From JAGPUQ01 sp036961295 (GTDB lineage: Bacteria > Pseudomonadota > Gammaproteobacteria > Pseudomonadales > Porticoccaceae): a stretch of DNA of 64,000 nt. Where the stretch lies: positions 625,185-689,184 of the forward strand of contig JBALVX010000002.1 in NCBI GenBank assembly GCA_036961295.1, written 5' to 3'. Shown one piece after another: positions 16,983-24,273 of this stretch. Below the pieces are notes generated by a model. That model saw only the letters and a program-made list of their open reading frames with translations. It did no database searches and was not told the origin of the DNA. A program made the position numbers and the translations under genes. Within the stretch, counting starts at the first letter, position 1; each line of letters opens with the position of its first letter.

Positions 16983-18362
16983 GTGTCCGGTATTTTGCGG
17001 TATGGGACCTATCTTCCCTACTTTCGACTGGATCGCCAGGTCGCAGGCATTGGGCGCGGTGAACGTGCCATTGCTAGCTATGATGAAGATTCGGTATCAA
17101 TGGCGGTGGAAGCGGGTCGGCAGGCTTTGGGTGATAGCGCGGTGGACACGCTGGTGTTTGCCACCACTAGTCCACCCTACGCAGAAAAATTAAATGCGGC
17201 GGCGATTAAGGCCGCTCTGGATCTGCCCGATCAAGCAAGGTCAATGGAGCTTGGTGGCACCAGCCGAATGGGTCTTGCCGCTTTGTTGCTAGGCAGTGAT
17301 TTGGGCAAGGCTGGGCGGACGACGCTGGTTTGTGCCGGAGATGTTGTTGTAGGTGGTCCCGGCGGTGCACGCGAGCGCGATAGTGGTGACGGCGCGGTGG
17401 CCTTTGTTACTGGTTCCGGTGGCGAAATTGCTCGGATGCTTGGCAGTGCTTCAACCACAACCGAAGTGCTTGATGTGTGGCGTTTACCTTCGGATCCTTT
17501 TGCCCGGCAATGGGAAGAACGCTTTGGTATTGAAGTGTTGGGGCCGGTCAGTATTGATACCGCAACGCGTGCCTTGGGTGCTGCAGAAGTAGCTCCGGAA
17601 GCCTTATCGGCGGTCATTCTCGATGCCACCAATCGCCGCGATGTAGCTGGCGTGCCGCGAGCACTGGGGCTTAAGCCGGAGCAGGTAAGTAACATGATGG
17701 CCGATAATGTCGGCCGTACCGGTGTTGCCCATGCGGGTCTGGTATTGGCCGGTGTACTTGATACGGCGGAACCGGGAGATAAAATTTTGGTGCTTTCCAC
17801 CGCCGACGGTTGTGATGCAGTGGTACTAGAAGTGACCGATGACATTGCCAAAGGGCGACCCCCGCGCAGTGTTGAACATTGGTTAAATTCGAAATCCACT
17901 GATGTAGCTTACAACAGCTATTTGAAATGGCGCGGTATTTTGCCGTTTGAACCGCCACGACGTCCGGATCCGGATCGACCTGCGGCCCCGATAATGAAGC
18001 GCCACGAACGCTGGAAATACGCTTTTTATGGCTCTCGTTGCGAGACCTGTGGTCTCGGCCATCTGCCGCCACAAAGAGTGTGTGTGAAATGCCGTTCGGT
18101 GGATAAGATGAAAGAAGAGTGTTTCGCAGATCAAGCCTGTCGCATCACTACGTTTACACTGGACCACCTGGCCTACAGTTTGCAGCCGCCGGTGGTCTCT
18201 ACCGTGGTGGATTTTGATAGCGGTGGCCGATTGGCTTGCGAATTAACCGATGTTAATCCTGCCGAGGTTAAAATCGGCAATCGCCTTGAAATGACCTTCC
18301 GCCGTTTTTATACGGGGCAGGGCGTACACAATTATTTCTGGAAAGCGCGCCCGGTGCGCTAG
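16983..18362 (+). CDS. HMG-CoA synthase-like (thiolase fold) domain fused to DUF35 zinc-ribbon/OB-fold
   Basis: 459 residues. The N-terminal about 310 residues resemble HMG-CoA synthase/KAS III (LRYGTYLPYFRL, VDTLVFATTSPPY, VCAGDVVVG, DSGDGAVAFV, MADNVGRTGVAHAGLVLA). Where the family's nucleophile Cys should lie, the text is MELGGTSRMGLAA, with no Cys. The C-terminal part is a DUF35 module: zinc ribbon CETCGLGHLPPQRVCVKC (C-x2-C..C-x2-C) followed by an OB-fold. Start GTG at 16983 with GGAGGT at 16972-16977. The next gene is an SCP-x-type thiolase. The set recalls the archaeal thiolase/HMGCS/DUF35 complex and the PhlACB acyltransferase, with two parts fused here. Catalytic activity of this subunit is doubtful; scaffold or acyl-CoA-binding role inferred. 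Confidence 0.85.
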   Translation: MSGILRYGTYLPYFRLDRQVAGIGRGERAIASYDEDSVSMAVEAGRQALGDSAVDTLVFATTSPPYAEKLNAAAIKAALDLPDQARSMELGGTSRMGLAALLLGSDLGKAGRTTLVCAGDVVVGGPGGARERDSGDGAVAFVTGSGGEIARMLGSASTTTEVLDVWRLPSDPFARQWEERFGIEVLGPVSIDTATRALGAAEVAPEALSAVILDATNRRDVAGVPRALGLKPEQVSNMMADNVGRTGVAHAGLVLAGVLDTAEPGDKILVLSTADGCDAVVLEVTDDIAKGRPPRSVEHWLNSKSTDVAYNSYLKWRGILPFEPPRRPDPDRPAAPIMKRHERWKYAFYGSRCETCGLGHLPPQRVCVKCRSVDKMKEECFADQACRITTFTLDHLAYSLQPPVVSTVVDFDSGGRLACELTDVNPAEVKIGNRLEMTFRRFYTGQGVHNYFWKARPVR

Positions 18363-18373
18363 GGGAAACTACT

Positions 18374-19558
18374 ATGGCCAGTAACGGTATAAAAGATCAG
18401 GTAGCAATTGTCGGCATGGGTTGTACGCCATTTGGTGAGCACTGGGACAAAGATGCCTCGGACATGCTTATCGATGCAGCGACCGACGCCTATAATTCTG
18501 CGGGAGTGGCTCCCGAGGACGTCGATGCTTATTGGCTCGGCACCTTTGCCAGCGGTGTTTCTGGCATGGTGTTTTCGGAGGCGTTGAAAACCCCGTATAA
18601 GCCAGTTACTCGCTTAGAAAATATGTGTGCCACCGGCAGCGAAGCCATTCGCAATGCAGCCTATGCCGTAGCTAGTGGAGCCTACGATCTGGTGATGGCG
18701 ATTGGCGTTGAAAAACTTAAAGACGGCGGTTATTCCGGTTTGGTGGTGCCCAGTCCCGATGGAGATGGCACGGAATCCAGCATGACCGCTCCGGCGATGT
18801 TTTCGTTATTAGCTCCCGCCTACTGTGAAAAATACGGTGTTTCAGAAGGTGAACTAAAAGATGTGTTGTCGCGTATCGCCTGGAAAAATCACGTGGCCGG
18901 GGCAAAAAATCCGAAAGCCCAGTTTCGTAAAGAAGTGCCCTTGGAAACCATCTGTAACTCGCCGCGTATCGCGGGTATGTTTGGTGTGTTCGATTGTTCC
19001 GGCGTTTCCGATGGTTCGGCGGCAGCGATTTTGTGCCGGGCCGAAGATGCCCATAAATACACCGACAAACCGATTTATCTAAAAGCCTGTTCCGTCGCCG
19101 CTGGCCCCAACGAGGGTTTTATCAGCGAGGAATACGACTTCACCACTTTTCAGGAAGTCGTGGTGTCAGCTCAGGATGCTTATAAGCAAGCTGGCATTAC
19201 CAACCCTCGAGAGCAAATCAGTATGGCAGAGGTGCACGACTGTTTCACGGCCACCGAGTTGGTGCTAATGGAAGACATGGGTTTTTCCGAACGCGGACAG
19301 GGCTGGCACGATGTGATGGAAGGCCGCTTCGACGGCGATGGTGCGCAACCGATTAACCCGGATGGGGGTTTGAAAAGTTTTGGCCATCCTATTGGCGCTA
19401 GCGGACTGCGCATGATGTACGAAATGTGGCTGCAACTGCGCGGCGAAGCTGGCGAGCGGCAAATCGAGGATCCTAAATTGGGTTTGACCCACAACCTGGG
19501 TGGTCAGCCGGGTCGCTGTGTTAGTTTTGTTTCCATCGTGGGTAACGAAATTGGTTGA
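18374..19558 (+). CDS. Thiolase-family acetyl-CoA acyltransferase (SCP-x-like)
   Basis: 394-residue thiolase superfamily member. Active-site candidates: Cys in ENMCATGSEAIRNAAY, VHDCFTATEL, the His in FGHPIGASGLRM and the C-terminal HNLGGQPGRCVSF. The pattern is that of SCP-x/Ltp-type thiolases, which cleave or form carbon-carbon bonds of branched or steroid side-chain acyl-CoA and usually act with a DUF35 partner. The fused HMGCS-like/DUF35 gene ends 11 nt upstream, so a two-gene operon and hetero-complex are likely. Pathway and substrate not readable from sequence. Confidence 0.9.
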   Translation: MASNGIKDQVAIVGMGCTPFGEHWDKDASDMLIDAATDAYNSAGVAPEDVDAYWLGTFASGVSGMVFSEALKTPYKPVTRLENMCATGSEAIRNAAYAVASGAYDLVMAIGVEKLKDGGYSGLVVPSPDGDGTESSMTAPAMFSLLAPAYCEKYGVSEGELKDVLSRIAWKNHVAGAKNPKAQFRKEVPLETICNSPRIAGMFGVFDCSGVSDGSAAAILCRAEDAHKYTDKPIYLKACSVAAGPNEGFISEEYDFTTFQEVVVSAQDAYKQAGITNPREQISMAEVHDCFTATELVLMEDMGFSERGQGWHDVMEGRFDGDGAQPINPDGGLKSFGHPIGASGLRMMYEMWLQLRGEAGERQIEDPKLGLTHNLGGQPGRCVSFVSIVGNEIG

Positions 19559-19576
19559 AGTTGATGAAGTAGAAAT

Positions 19577-19605
19577 AAAAAACCCCAGCCAGGCTGGGGT
19601 TTTTA
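19577..19605. terminator. Bidirectional rho-independent terminator between thiolase and rho
   Basis: AAAAAACCCCAGCC / AGGCTGGGGTTTTT: a near-perfect stem with A-run and U-run either side, placed between convergent genes, so it can serve both the thiolase operon and rho. Confidence 0.9.
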
Positions 19606-19640
19606 TGGATAACATTTAATGTTGTCGTATCTTAAGATCT

Positions 19641-20900
19641 TTACTTTCTTTTCATAGCATCAAAGAATTCGAGATTATTTTTAAAGCCTTTCAGTTTGTC
19701 GATCAAAAATTCCAGTGCGTTCAAATCTTCCATATCGTGCAGCAGTTTGCGCAATATCCATACGCGCTGCAAATCACTTTCTTTCATTAATAGATCTTCG
19801 CGGCGGGTGCCGGAGCGACGAATGTTAATGGCGGGATAGACGCGTTTTTCGGCGATTTTTCGATCCAGGTGCAATTCCATATTGCCGGTGCCTTTAAATT
19901 CTTCGTAGATCACCTCATCCATTTTTGAACCGGTATCTACCAGGGCTGTGGCGATAATCGTTAAGCTGCCACCCTGTTCGATATTACGGGCCGCACCAAA
20001 AAAACGCTTGGGCTTTTCCAGGGCGTGGGCATCAACACCACCGGTCAATACCTTGCCGGATGATGGGATCACTGTGTTGTAGGCTCGTGCCAGGCGAGTG
20101 ACGGAGTCGAGTAAAATCACTACGTCTTTTTTGTGCTCTACCAGTCGTTTGGCTTTTTCGATCACCATCTCGGCGACTTGAACATGGCGAGCGGGTGGCT
20201 CGTCAAAGGTTGATGCCACGACTTCGCCGCGCACGGTGCGCTGCATTTCGGTCACTTCTTCAGGACGTTCGTCGATGAGCAGCACAATCATATGGGCTTC
20301 TGGATTGTTGCGCGTAATAGACTGCGCAATATGCTGCATCATAATGGTCTTGCCCGCTTTTGGCGGGGCCACGATCAATCCTCGTTGACCTTTGCCGATG
20401 GGGGCAATAAGGTCGATGATGCGCGCGGTTAAATCTTCAGAGCTGCCGTTGCCAGTCTCCAGTACCATGCGATCATCGGGGAACAGCGGTGTCAGGTTTT
20501 CAAATAATATTTTGTTTTTAGCGTTTTCGGGTTTGTCGAAATTGATTTGATCGACCTTGAGCAGGGCAAAATAGCGTTCGCCTTCTTTTGGGGGCCGAAT
20601 TTTTCCGGAAATACTATCGCCAGTGCGTAAGTTAAAGCGTCGAATTTGACTGGGAGAGACGTAAATGTCATCCGGTCCGGCTAAATAGGAGGCATCGGAG
20701 GAACGCAAAAAGCCAAAGCCATCGGGTAAAATTTCCAGTACTCCATCGCCATAAATATCTTCGCCACTTTTGGCGTGACGCTTAAGGATGGTGAAAATAA
20801 TATCTTGTTTGCGAGACCGGGCCAGATTTTCCAGGCCGATTTCGGTGCCGATGGTGAGTAAGTCATCAATGGGTTTGGTTTTTAGGTCAGTCAGATTCAT
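19641..20900 (-). CDS. rho: Transcription termination factor Rho
   Basis: Hexameric RNA-dependent ATPase that ends transcription. From the ATG at 20900 the protein is 419 residues, exactly the E. coli length (MNLTDLK start); an upstream in-frame ATG at 20909 would add three residues. N-terminal helix bundle, CSD RNA-binding fold (GDGVLEILPDGFGFLRS, YVSPSQIRRF), Walker A VAPPKAGKT, Walker B DVVILLDSVTRLA, Q-loop/R-loop region SSGKVLTGGVDAHALEKPKR, C-terminal FFDAMKRK. trxA lies upstream on the same strand, as in E. coli, with a leader region of about 400 nt between that may mediate autoregulation. Confidence 0.98.
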   Translation of the reverse strand: MNLTDLKTKPIDDLLTIGTEIGLENLARSRKQDIIFTILKRHAKSGEDIYGDGVLEILPDGFGFLRSSDASYLAGPDDIYVSPSQIRRFNLRTGDSISGKIRPPKEGERYFALLKVDQINFDKPENAKNKILFENLTPLFPDDRMVLETGNGSSEDLTARIIDLIAPIGKGQRGLIVAPPKAGKTIMMQHIAQSITRNNPEAHMIVLLIDERPEEVTEMQRTVRGEVVASTFDEPPARHVQVAEMVIEKAKRLVEHKKDVVILLDSVTRLARAYNTVIPSSGKVLTGGVDAHALEKPKRFFGAARNIEQGGSLTIIATALVDTGSKMDEVIYEEFKGTGNMELHLDRKIAEKRVYPAINIRRSGTRREDLLMKESDLQRVWILRKLLHDMEDLNALEFLIDKLKGFKNNLEFFDAMKRK

Positions 20901-21127
20901 AGAGTTCAATTGGTTTAAGTTGGTAAAGGGAAGGATTTGAGGAACAAGCCCTCGGTGGTTTACATGGTATGGTTTGAAGTTGTTTTGAATTAAAGAAATT
21001 TTTAGCTAATCAGGACTATTTTAATCGGAGCGTTTAGGCGGCCGAAATTTTTTAATGGAACTGTTTTTAATATTGCTGTTTTAATATAGGTTTATTAGCT
21101 ATCGCTCTGCACGTATAAAGTCTGTAA

Positions 21128-21196
21128 CTACTCTATGCCTGGTGGCGGATTTTTTATAGCCATGGTGAATTGGTTATTACCATAGCGCTTGCCCAT
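21128..21196 (-). CDS. Candidate rho leader peptide, 22 aa, with PPPG motif
   Basis: Small frame in the rho leader: ATG at 21196, 22 codons, TAG at 21130-21128. An AGGAA Shine-Dalgarno sits 4 nt before the ATG. The peptide begins MGKRYGNNQF and ends NPPPGIE; a Pro-Pro-Pro-Gly run close to the stop would make ribosomes pause unless EF-P acts. E. coli has an unrelated leader peptide (rhoL) in the same place. Too short to prove from one sequence. Confidence 0.3.
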   Translation of the reverse strand: MGKRYGNNQFTMAIKNPPPGIE

Positions 21197-21307
21197 AATT
21201 CCTGCCCGTGATTAGAGAAGGTAGGAGCTTGAATCCGCAACGTAGTTTGATTGTAGCTTGGCAGAATAAGGCCAAAATTGAGACAGGATGGTGCAAATAA
21301 TGGGGCT

Positions 21308-21335
21308 AGTATACCCCCTGACAAGCAGATGGCAA
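21308..21335 (-). promoter_or_regulatory. Candidate sigma70 promoter for rho
   Basis: On the minus strand TTGCCA (21335-21330), 16-nt spacer, TATACT (21313-21308). Start expected near 21301, about 400 nt before rho. Confidence 0.5.
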
Positions 21336-21342
21336 GGGGTAT
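21311..21342. other. Hairpin between trxA and rho
   Basis: ATACCCC (21311-21317) pairs with GGGGTAT (21336-21342), loop of 18 nt. It overlaps the proposed rho promoter. It could end or process the trxA message, but there is no long U-run on the minus strand. Confidence 0.45.
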
Positions 21343-21366
21343 TTTCAGGTCAGTTTCATTGAGTTT

Positions 21367-21693
21367 TTACAGGGCGGCGTCGATAAATTCGGCCAGCTGA
21401 GCTTTTGCCAGCGCACCAACGCGGGTATCGTGCAGGGCGCCGTTCTTAAATATGGCCAGGGTAGGAATACCGCGAACGTTGAACTTAGCGGCCGAATCCC
21501 GGTTGGAATCTACGTCCAGCTTACAGATTTTGAGGCGGCCTTCGTAATCGTCGGCGAGCTCGTCGAGGATGGGGGCAATCATTTTGCAGGGGCCACACCA
21601 CTCTGCCCAAAAATCGACCAGCACGGGCAGGTCGGAGTTGATCACGTCGTTGTCAAAGTCAGCATCGCTGGTGTGTACGAGTTTGTCGCCCAT
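21367..21693 (-). CDS. trxA: Thioredoxin 1
   Basis: Cytosolic disulfide reductase, 108 residues from the ATG at 21693, which has GGAG 6 nt upstream; a TTG at 21705 is in frame but less likely. WAEWCGPCKMIAPIL active site, cis-Pro in RGIPTLAIF, and VGALAKAQLAEFIDAAL at the C-terminus as in E. coli TrxA. Reduces ribonucleotide reductase, methionine sulfoxide reductases and others. Adjacent to rho on the same strand. Confidence 0.97.
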   Translation of the reverse strand: MGDKLVHTSDADFDNDVINSDLPVLVDFWAEWCGPCKMIAPILDELADDYEGRLKICKLDVDSNRDSAAKFNVRGIPTLAIFKNGALHDTRVGALAKAQLAEFIDAAL

Positions 21694-22093
21694 AAGTTTC
21701 TCCAAAGCGGGTTTTCTAAAATAAGGATGGTCAGAGTGTGTGAGTTGTCACTTGCCCGGAATGATAGCACCTGCTTGGGCAGGCGACCATATCCTGAGAT
21801 TGATTGGAGCGGGCTAGTTTCTGGGTTAGTTAAAACACTGAGCTGCCCTAAATATTGATTCGTCCCTAATAATGCTAATCTGGGGGATAAATACACGGGC
21901 GGCGGATAGTTTGTCCTCAAACGCTTGTCGTAATCAAGGCGCTAAGAGCCTGAAGCTGATTCGTGACAAGTTGCGAGCAAGACAGTGGGTAATGAAGGCA
22001 GTCAATGAAGGTAAGTAGATAAGTAGATAAGTAGATAAGTAAGAATAAAGGCTAGTTAACGAGGGCGGCACGATTAACAAAAAAACTGTTTTA
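21694..22093. other. Divergent intergenic region trxA / TVP38-reductase fusion
   Basis: 400 nt with no credible conserved gene. Contains a 13-bp duplication (AATGAAGGCAGTC then AATGAAGGTAAGT, 21991-22016) merging into an 8-bp tandem array (22012-22043), and a GAGGGCGG Shine-Dalgarno-like site at 22061-22068. Clear -35/-10 pairs were not found. Confidence 0.5.
22012..22043. repeat. 8-bp tandem repeat (TAAGTAGA), about 4 copies
   Basis: Three perfect copies of TAAGTAGA (22012-22035) and a fourth imperfect one to 22043. Located 30-60 nt upstream of the proposed start of the fusion gene, so it may lie in its 5' leader. Confidence 0.85.
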
Positions 22094-24214
22094 TTGGTGG
22101 TTCTGGTCTGCGTAGTGGCGGCTTTTTTCTGGTTTGATCTGGGCGAGGTGATTAGCGTTAGCTTGTTCCGCGAGCGCTTTGCCAGTCATCCGGTGGCCAC
22201 GGCATTGATTTTCTTTGTGGTGTACATAACGGCCACGGCTTTCTCCCTGCCTACCGGCGCCGTGTTGACCATCATCGGTGGGATGACCTTTGGTTTGGTT
22301 ATTGGCACGGGCTTAGTTTCCTTTGCCAGCACCATCGGCGCGACACTGGCGTTTCTGTTTTCCCGTTTTATATTAAAAGACTGGGTGCAACAAAAGTTGG
22401 GTGCTTATTTGCAGCCTATTAATCGAGGTATGGCAAAAGACGGCGCATTTTATTTGTTTACCTTGCGACTGATCCCGGTATTCCCCTTTTGGGTGATCAA
22501 TTTATTAACGGGTTTGACGCCTATTCGCACCTGGACCTATTACTGGGTGAGCCAGCTGGCCATGTTTCCCGCCACGGTGGTGTATGTCTACGCCGGGGCG
22601 GAGTTGGGTGAGGTCGAGGAATTTTCGACAGCGGCAATATTGCAACCGGGTTTGATTTTCGCCCTGGTGATACTGGCCATGTTCCCTTTTATCGCACGGG
22701 GCATCGTGGCGGCGATCAATCGGCAACGGGTCTATCGGGGGCACCAACGCCCAAAGCAATTTGACACCAATGTGCTGGTGATTGGTGCGGGTAGCGCTGG
22801 CCTGGTATCCGCCTATATTGCCGCGGCGGTGAAGGCTCACGTTACCCTGGTGGAAAAACACCGCATGGGTGGTGACTGCCTCAACACAGGCTGCGTGCCC
22901 AGTAAAACCCTGATTCGTGCGGCTAATAGGGTGTACGACATTCACCAGGCGGATCAACTGGGTATAAACACGGGCCCTGTGGAGGTGGACTTCCCCAAAG
23001 TGATGGCTCGCGTACGAGAGGTGATCAGCGAAATTGAGCCTAACGATTCCGTCGAACGCTACGGTAGCCTTGGGGTCACTTGCGTGGCAGGTACGGCAAA
23101 CATTGTGTCTCCTTGGGAAGTTGAGGTGGATGGACGGCGCGTAGCGGCCAGAAGCCTGATTATCGCCACCGGTGCGAGCCCTGCAGTGCCGAATATTCCT
23201 GGATTAGAGGACATTGACTACCTAACTTCGGATACGGTTTGGCAATTGGATACTTTACCGAAGAATCTGCTGGTGATCGGCACCGGGCCGATTGGTTGCG
23301 AGTTAGCTCAGGCTTTCCAGCGCCTCGGCAGCAAGGTAACACTGGCTGGTCGCGCGCCCTGCCTGCTACCGAGAGAAGACGAGGAGGTGTCAGACTATAT
23401 GATGCAAACTTTTGCTCGTGAAGGTCTGCGTGTTCTATGCGGACACAATCTTCAGAGCTTTGAGCAGGAGCTTGCCAGTAACTCTCTACCTGTAAATACG
23501 GCGGTGTTTGAGTCGGTGGGTCAGCAACAGCGAATACCCTTTGATCGGGTTTTGCTGGCGCTTGGGCGTAAACCCAATACCCAGGGCTTTGGGCTTGAAG
23601 ACCTGGGCATTGCTGTGGCGGATAATGGCACCATCGAAGTGGATGAATATTTACGTACCAAATACCCTAATATCTACGCCTGCGGTGATGTAGTCGGGCC
23701 TTATCAGTTCACTCATGCCGCTGCCCATCAGGCCTGGTATGCGGCGGTTAACGCTTTGTTTGGACGCTTTAAAAAGTTCAAAGTCGATTATTCGGTGATT
23801 CCCTGGGCAACGTTTACGGCCCCGGAAGTTGCACGTGTCGGTTTAAATGAACAGCAAGCGCGGGCGCAGGGCGTGGAATACGAAATCACGCGCTACGATC
23901 TGAGTGATCTGGATCGCGCACTTACGGATAATGTAGCTAGTGGTTTTGTAAAGGTGCTAACCGTGCCGGGTAAGGATAAAATACTGGGCGCGACTATTGT
24001 TGGCCACCACGGCAGCGAATTACTCAGCGAATTTATCACCGCCATGAAACGTAATTTGGGGCTCAATAAAATTTTGGGCACCATACATATTTATCCGACC
24101 ATGAGCGAAGCCAATAAATATGTGGCGGGCAACTGGAAACGGGAACACACGCCGGAAAAATTGCTAAGTTGGGTGGAGAAATACCACCGCTGGATGAGAA
24201 ACCAGAAGACGTAA
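22094..24214 (+). CDS. TVP38/DedA-like membrane domain fused to MerA-type flavoprotein disulfide reductase
   Basis: About 706 residues, two modules. Residues 1-205: hydrophobic SNARE-associated/TVP38 domain (FSLPTGAVLTIIGGMTFG, FRLIPVFPFWVINL-like stretch LRLIPVFPFWVINLLTG). Residues 225-700: class I pyridine nucleotide-disulfide oxidoreductase, with FAD motif VLVIGAGSAGLVSA, redox pair GGDCLNTGCVPSKTL, NAD(P) motif LLVIGTGPIGCELA, YACGDVVGPYQFTH and C-terminal HIYPTMSEANK (His-Glu pair). No HMA domain and no MerA-type C-terminal Cys pair, so mercury reduction is not shown. Start: TTG at 22094 lacks a Shine-Dalgarno; the frame extends to an ATT at 22073 preceded by GAGGGCGG, giving a typical MNKKTVLLVV start. 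Fusions of this kind are known in proteobacteria; substrate unknown. Confidence 0.88.
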   Translation: MVVLVCVVAAFFWFDLGEVISVSLFRERFASHPVATALIFFVVYITATAFSLPTGAVLTIIGGMTFGLVIGTGLVSFASTIGATLAFLFSRFILKDWVQQKLGAYLQPINRGMAKDGAFYLFTLRLIPVFPFWVINLLTGLTPIRTWTYYWVSQLAMFPATVVYVYAGAELGEVEEFSTAAILQPGLIFALVILAMFPFIARGIVAAINRQRVYRGHQRPKQFDTNVLVIGAGSAGLVSAYIAAAVKAHVTLVEKHRMGGDCLNTGCVPSKTLIRAANRVYDIHQADQLGINTGPVEVDFPKVMARVREVISEIEPNDSVERYGSLGVTCVAGTANIVSPWEVEVDGRRVAARSLIIATGASPAVPNIPGLEDIDYLTSDTVWQLDTLPKNLLVIGTGPIGCELAQAFQRLGSKVTLAGRAPCLLPREDEEVSDYMMQTFAREGLRVLCGHNLQSFEQELASNSLPVNTAVFESVGQQQRIPFDRVLLALGRKPNTQGFGLEDLGIAVADNGTIEVDEYLRTKYPNIYACGDVVGPYQFTHAAAHQAWYAAVNALFGRFKKFKVDYSVIPWATFTAPEVARVGLNEQQARAQGVEYEITRYDLSDLDRALTDNVASGFVKVLTVPGKDKILGATIVGHHGSELLSEFITAMKRNLGLNKILGTIHIYPTMSEANKYVAGNWKREHTPEKLLSWVEKYHRWMRNQKT

Positions 24215-24266
24215 GTCATAAGGCGCAAGACATAAGACATAAGTCATAAGACATAAGGTATGAGGA
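24211..24266. repeat. 14-bp tandem repeat, 4 copies, filling an intergenic gap
   Basis: Units of 14 bp at 24211, 24225, 24239 and 24253 (unit like ATAAGTCATAAGAC, itself two related 7-mers). The array begins at the stop codon of the fusion gene and ends with TGAGGA, the Shine-Dalgarno of the methyltransferase whose ATG is at 24274. Confidence 0.85.
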
Positions 24267-24273
24267 ACAGTAA

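Larger units (their letters stand above)
20901..21366 (-). other. rho 5' leader region
   Basis: 466 nt between trxA and rho. On the rho-sense strand it holds a promoter (21308-21335), a small reading frame (21128-21196), AU-rich stretches, then a C-rich, G-poor run just before the rho start (around 20901-20940) of the type Rho binds. Long leaders with a small peptide and autotermination are known for E. coli rho; similar control here is inference. Confidence 0.5.

Noticed and set aside
17231..17899. 222-codon minus-strand frame
   Set aside because: Antisense to the HMGCS-like/DUF35 gene; Ser/Pro/Thr-rich shadow translation.
21311..21342. Intrinsic terminator for trxA
   Set aside because: Stem is short with a long loop and no U-run on the minus strand; kept only as a hairpin.
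21642..21920. 92-codon minus-strand frame upstream of trxA
   Set aside because: Overlaps the trxA start in another frame and shows no domain.
22094..24214. Mercuric reductase (merA)
   Set aside because: Has the CVPSK-type redox site but no HMA domain, no terminal Cys pair and no mer genes nearby.
24211..24266. CRISPR-like array
   Set aside because: Units are 14 bp and contiguous, with no spacers and no cas genes; a simple tandem repeat.
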